Of a DNA stretch of 6,604 nt, positions 6,171-6,604 are shown piece after piece (the first letter of the stretch is position 1; the number at the start of each line of letters is the position of its first letter). A model generated the notes under the pieces. The model saw only the letters and a program-made list of their open reading frames with translations. It was not told where the DNA came from and did no database searches. Position numbers and translations under genes: made by a program. The stretch is from a bacterium UBA7470 (GTDB taxonomy: Bacteria > Pseudomonadota > Gammaproteobacteria > Burkholderiales > Burkholderiaceae_C): contig DLPA01000139.1 in the NCBI GenBank assembly GCA_002479815.1, positions 2,646 to 9,249 of the forward strand, in the 5' to 3' direction.

Positions 6171-6186
6171 CTGTAATTCCATTCAG
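6171..6186 (+). promoter_or_regulatory. Candidate LexA (SOS) box upstream of uvrA
   Basis: CTGT, eight bases (AATTCCAT), then TCAG: this matches the betaproteobacterial/E. coli LexA consensus CTGT-N8-ACAG at seven of the eight defined positions and lies 17 bp before the uvrA ATG. uvrA genes are classical SOS targets, which makes the site plausible. A TAGAAT hexamer just before it (6165-6170) could be a -10 element, so LexA binding here would overlap the transcription start. I found no convincing -35. Confidence 0.5.
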
Positions 6187-6203
6187 TTTCATCGCTTGCC
6201 ACC

Positions 6204-6604
6204 ATGTCCTTGACCTCGCGCCCTGTTGACGATGCCATCCCGACTCCATCCCCCAGCGAGGGCCTGATTCGCATACGCGGGGCGCGGCAGCACAATCTGC
6301 AACACCTTGATGTGGACCTCCGCACGGGGGAGTTGACGGTGGTGACGGGCGTGAGTGGTTCGGGCAAATCCAGCTTGGTGTTCGATACCTTGTTTGCGGA
6401 AGGGCAGCGGCGGTACGTGGAAACCTTCAGCGCCTACGCCCGCCAGTTTTTAGACCGCATGGACAAACCAGCGGTGGATCACATCGACGGCGTGCCGCCC
6501 GCCATCGCCATCGACCAAACCAACCCCGTTCGCAGCTCCCGCTCGACTGTGGGCACGATGACCGAGTTGAACGACCACTTGAAGCTGCTGTTTGCCCGTG
6601 GCGC
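6204..6604 (+). CDS. uvrA: UvrA-type excinuclease ATPase, N-terminal fragment
   Basis: The first 133 codons of a UvrA, truncated by the window end. UvrA is the damage-sensing ABC ATPase of nucleotide excision repair, working as a dimer with UvrB in the cytoplasm. Visible motifs are IRIRGARQHNLQHL, Walker A GVSGSGKS at 49-56, then DTLFAEGQRRYVETFSAYAR and the signature RSTVGTMTEL. In common UvrA proteins the segment before the RSTVGT motif reads roughly SPAISIEQK, whereas here it is PPAIAIDQTNPVRSS. I associate that form with a long UvrA paralogue found in Burkholderiales and relatives, from memory. A 20-residue N-terminal extension precedes the conserved start. ATG 6204 has no clear Shine-Dalgarno sequence, and no other in-frame start fits better. 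A LexA-like box lies just upstream. The family call is firm; which paralogue it is remains open. Confidence 0.93.
   Translation, partial: MSLTSRPVDDAIPTPSPSEGLIRIRGARQHNLQHLDVDLRTGELTVVTGVSGSGKSSLVFDTLFAEGQRRYVETFSAYARQFLDRMDKPAVDHIDGVPPAIAIDQTNPVRSSRSTVGTMTELNDHLKLLFARG

Noticed and set aside
1..6604. CRISPR array, tRNA, rRNA or transposase gene
   Set aside because: No regularly spaced direct repeats, no tRNA cloverleaf that I could find, and no recombinase or transposase motifs in the plausible reading frames.

Overview
The window looks like a chromosomal segment of a betaproteobacterium, most likely order Burkholderiales and probably a Comamonadaceae-like lineage. This rests on remembered protein similarity (MetW tail, CopD-family protein, J-domain protein, lipoprotein penicillin acylase, a UvrA with an unusual signature) and on moderately GC-rich coding sequence. 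No database search was possible, so the taxonomy is an inference. There is no phage, IS transposase, CRISPR, tRNA or rRNA.

Layout. 1-171 is the 3' end of metW (+). 253-1494 is a 413-residue coiled-coil/J-domain protein (+). 1527-1997 is a four-helix CopD-family membrane protein on the minus strand, convergent with the J-domain gene. 1998-2137 is a divergent intergenic region. 2138-4561 is a large lipoprotein N-terminal-nucleophile acylase of the penicillin G / acyl-homoserine-lactone acylase family (+). 4562-4978 is a 417-bp non-coding, AT-rich block. 4979-6124 is a periplasmic type-I substrate-binding protein of the branched-chain amino acid ABC transporter family (+). 6204 to the end is the N-terminus of a UvrA-type excinuclease ATPase (+), cut by the window edge, with a LexA-box-like sequence just upstream.

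The genes look like independent housekeeping or accessory units rather than one pathway: methionine biosynthesis, a chaperone-like protein, a membrane protein, a cell-envelope amidohydrolase, solute uptake and DNA repair. Only the acylase (possible degradation of acyl-homoserine lactones or other N-acyl compounds) and the binding protein (possible uptake of amino-acid-like solutes) could be linked, and that link is speculative.

The most unusual structure is in the 4562-4978 gap. Two long, diverged arms (core 4635-4682 and 4810-4857, 41 of 48 positions matching as inverted copies) surround a G-rich, terminator-like centre. It resembles a pair of inverted intergenic repeats (BIME/MITE-like) more than a normal 3' or 5' UTR. 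A second oddity is an AT-rich codon patch (2739-2813) inside the acylase, exactly where the excised linker between its two chains should lie.
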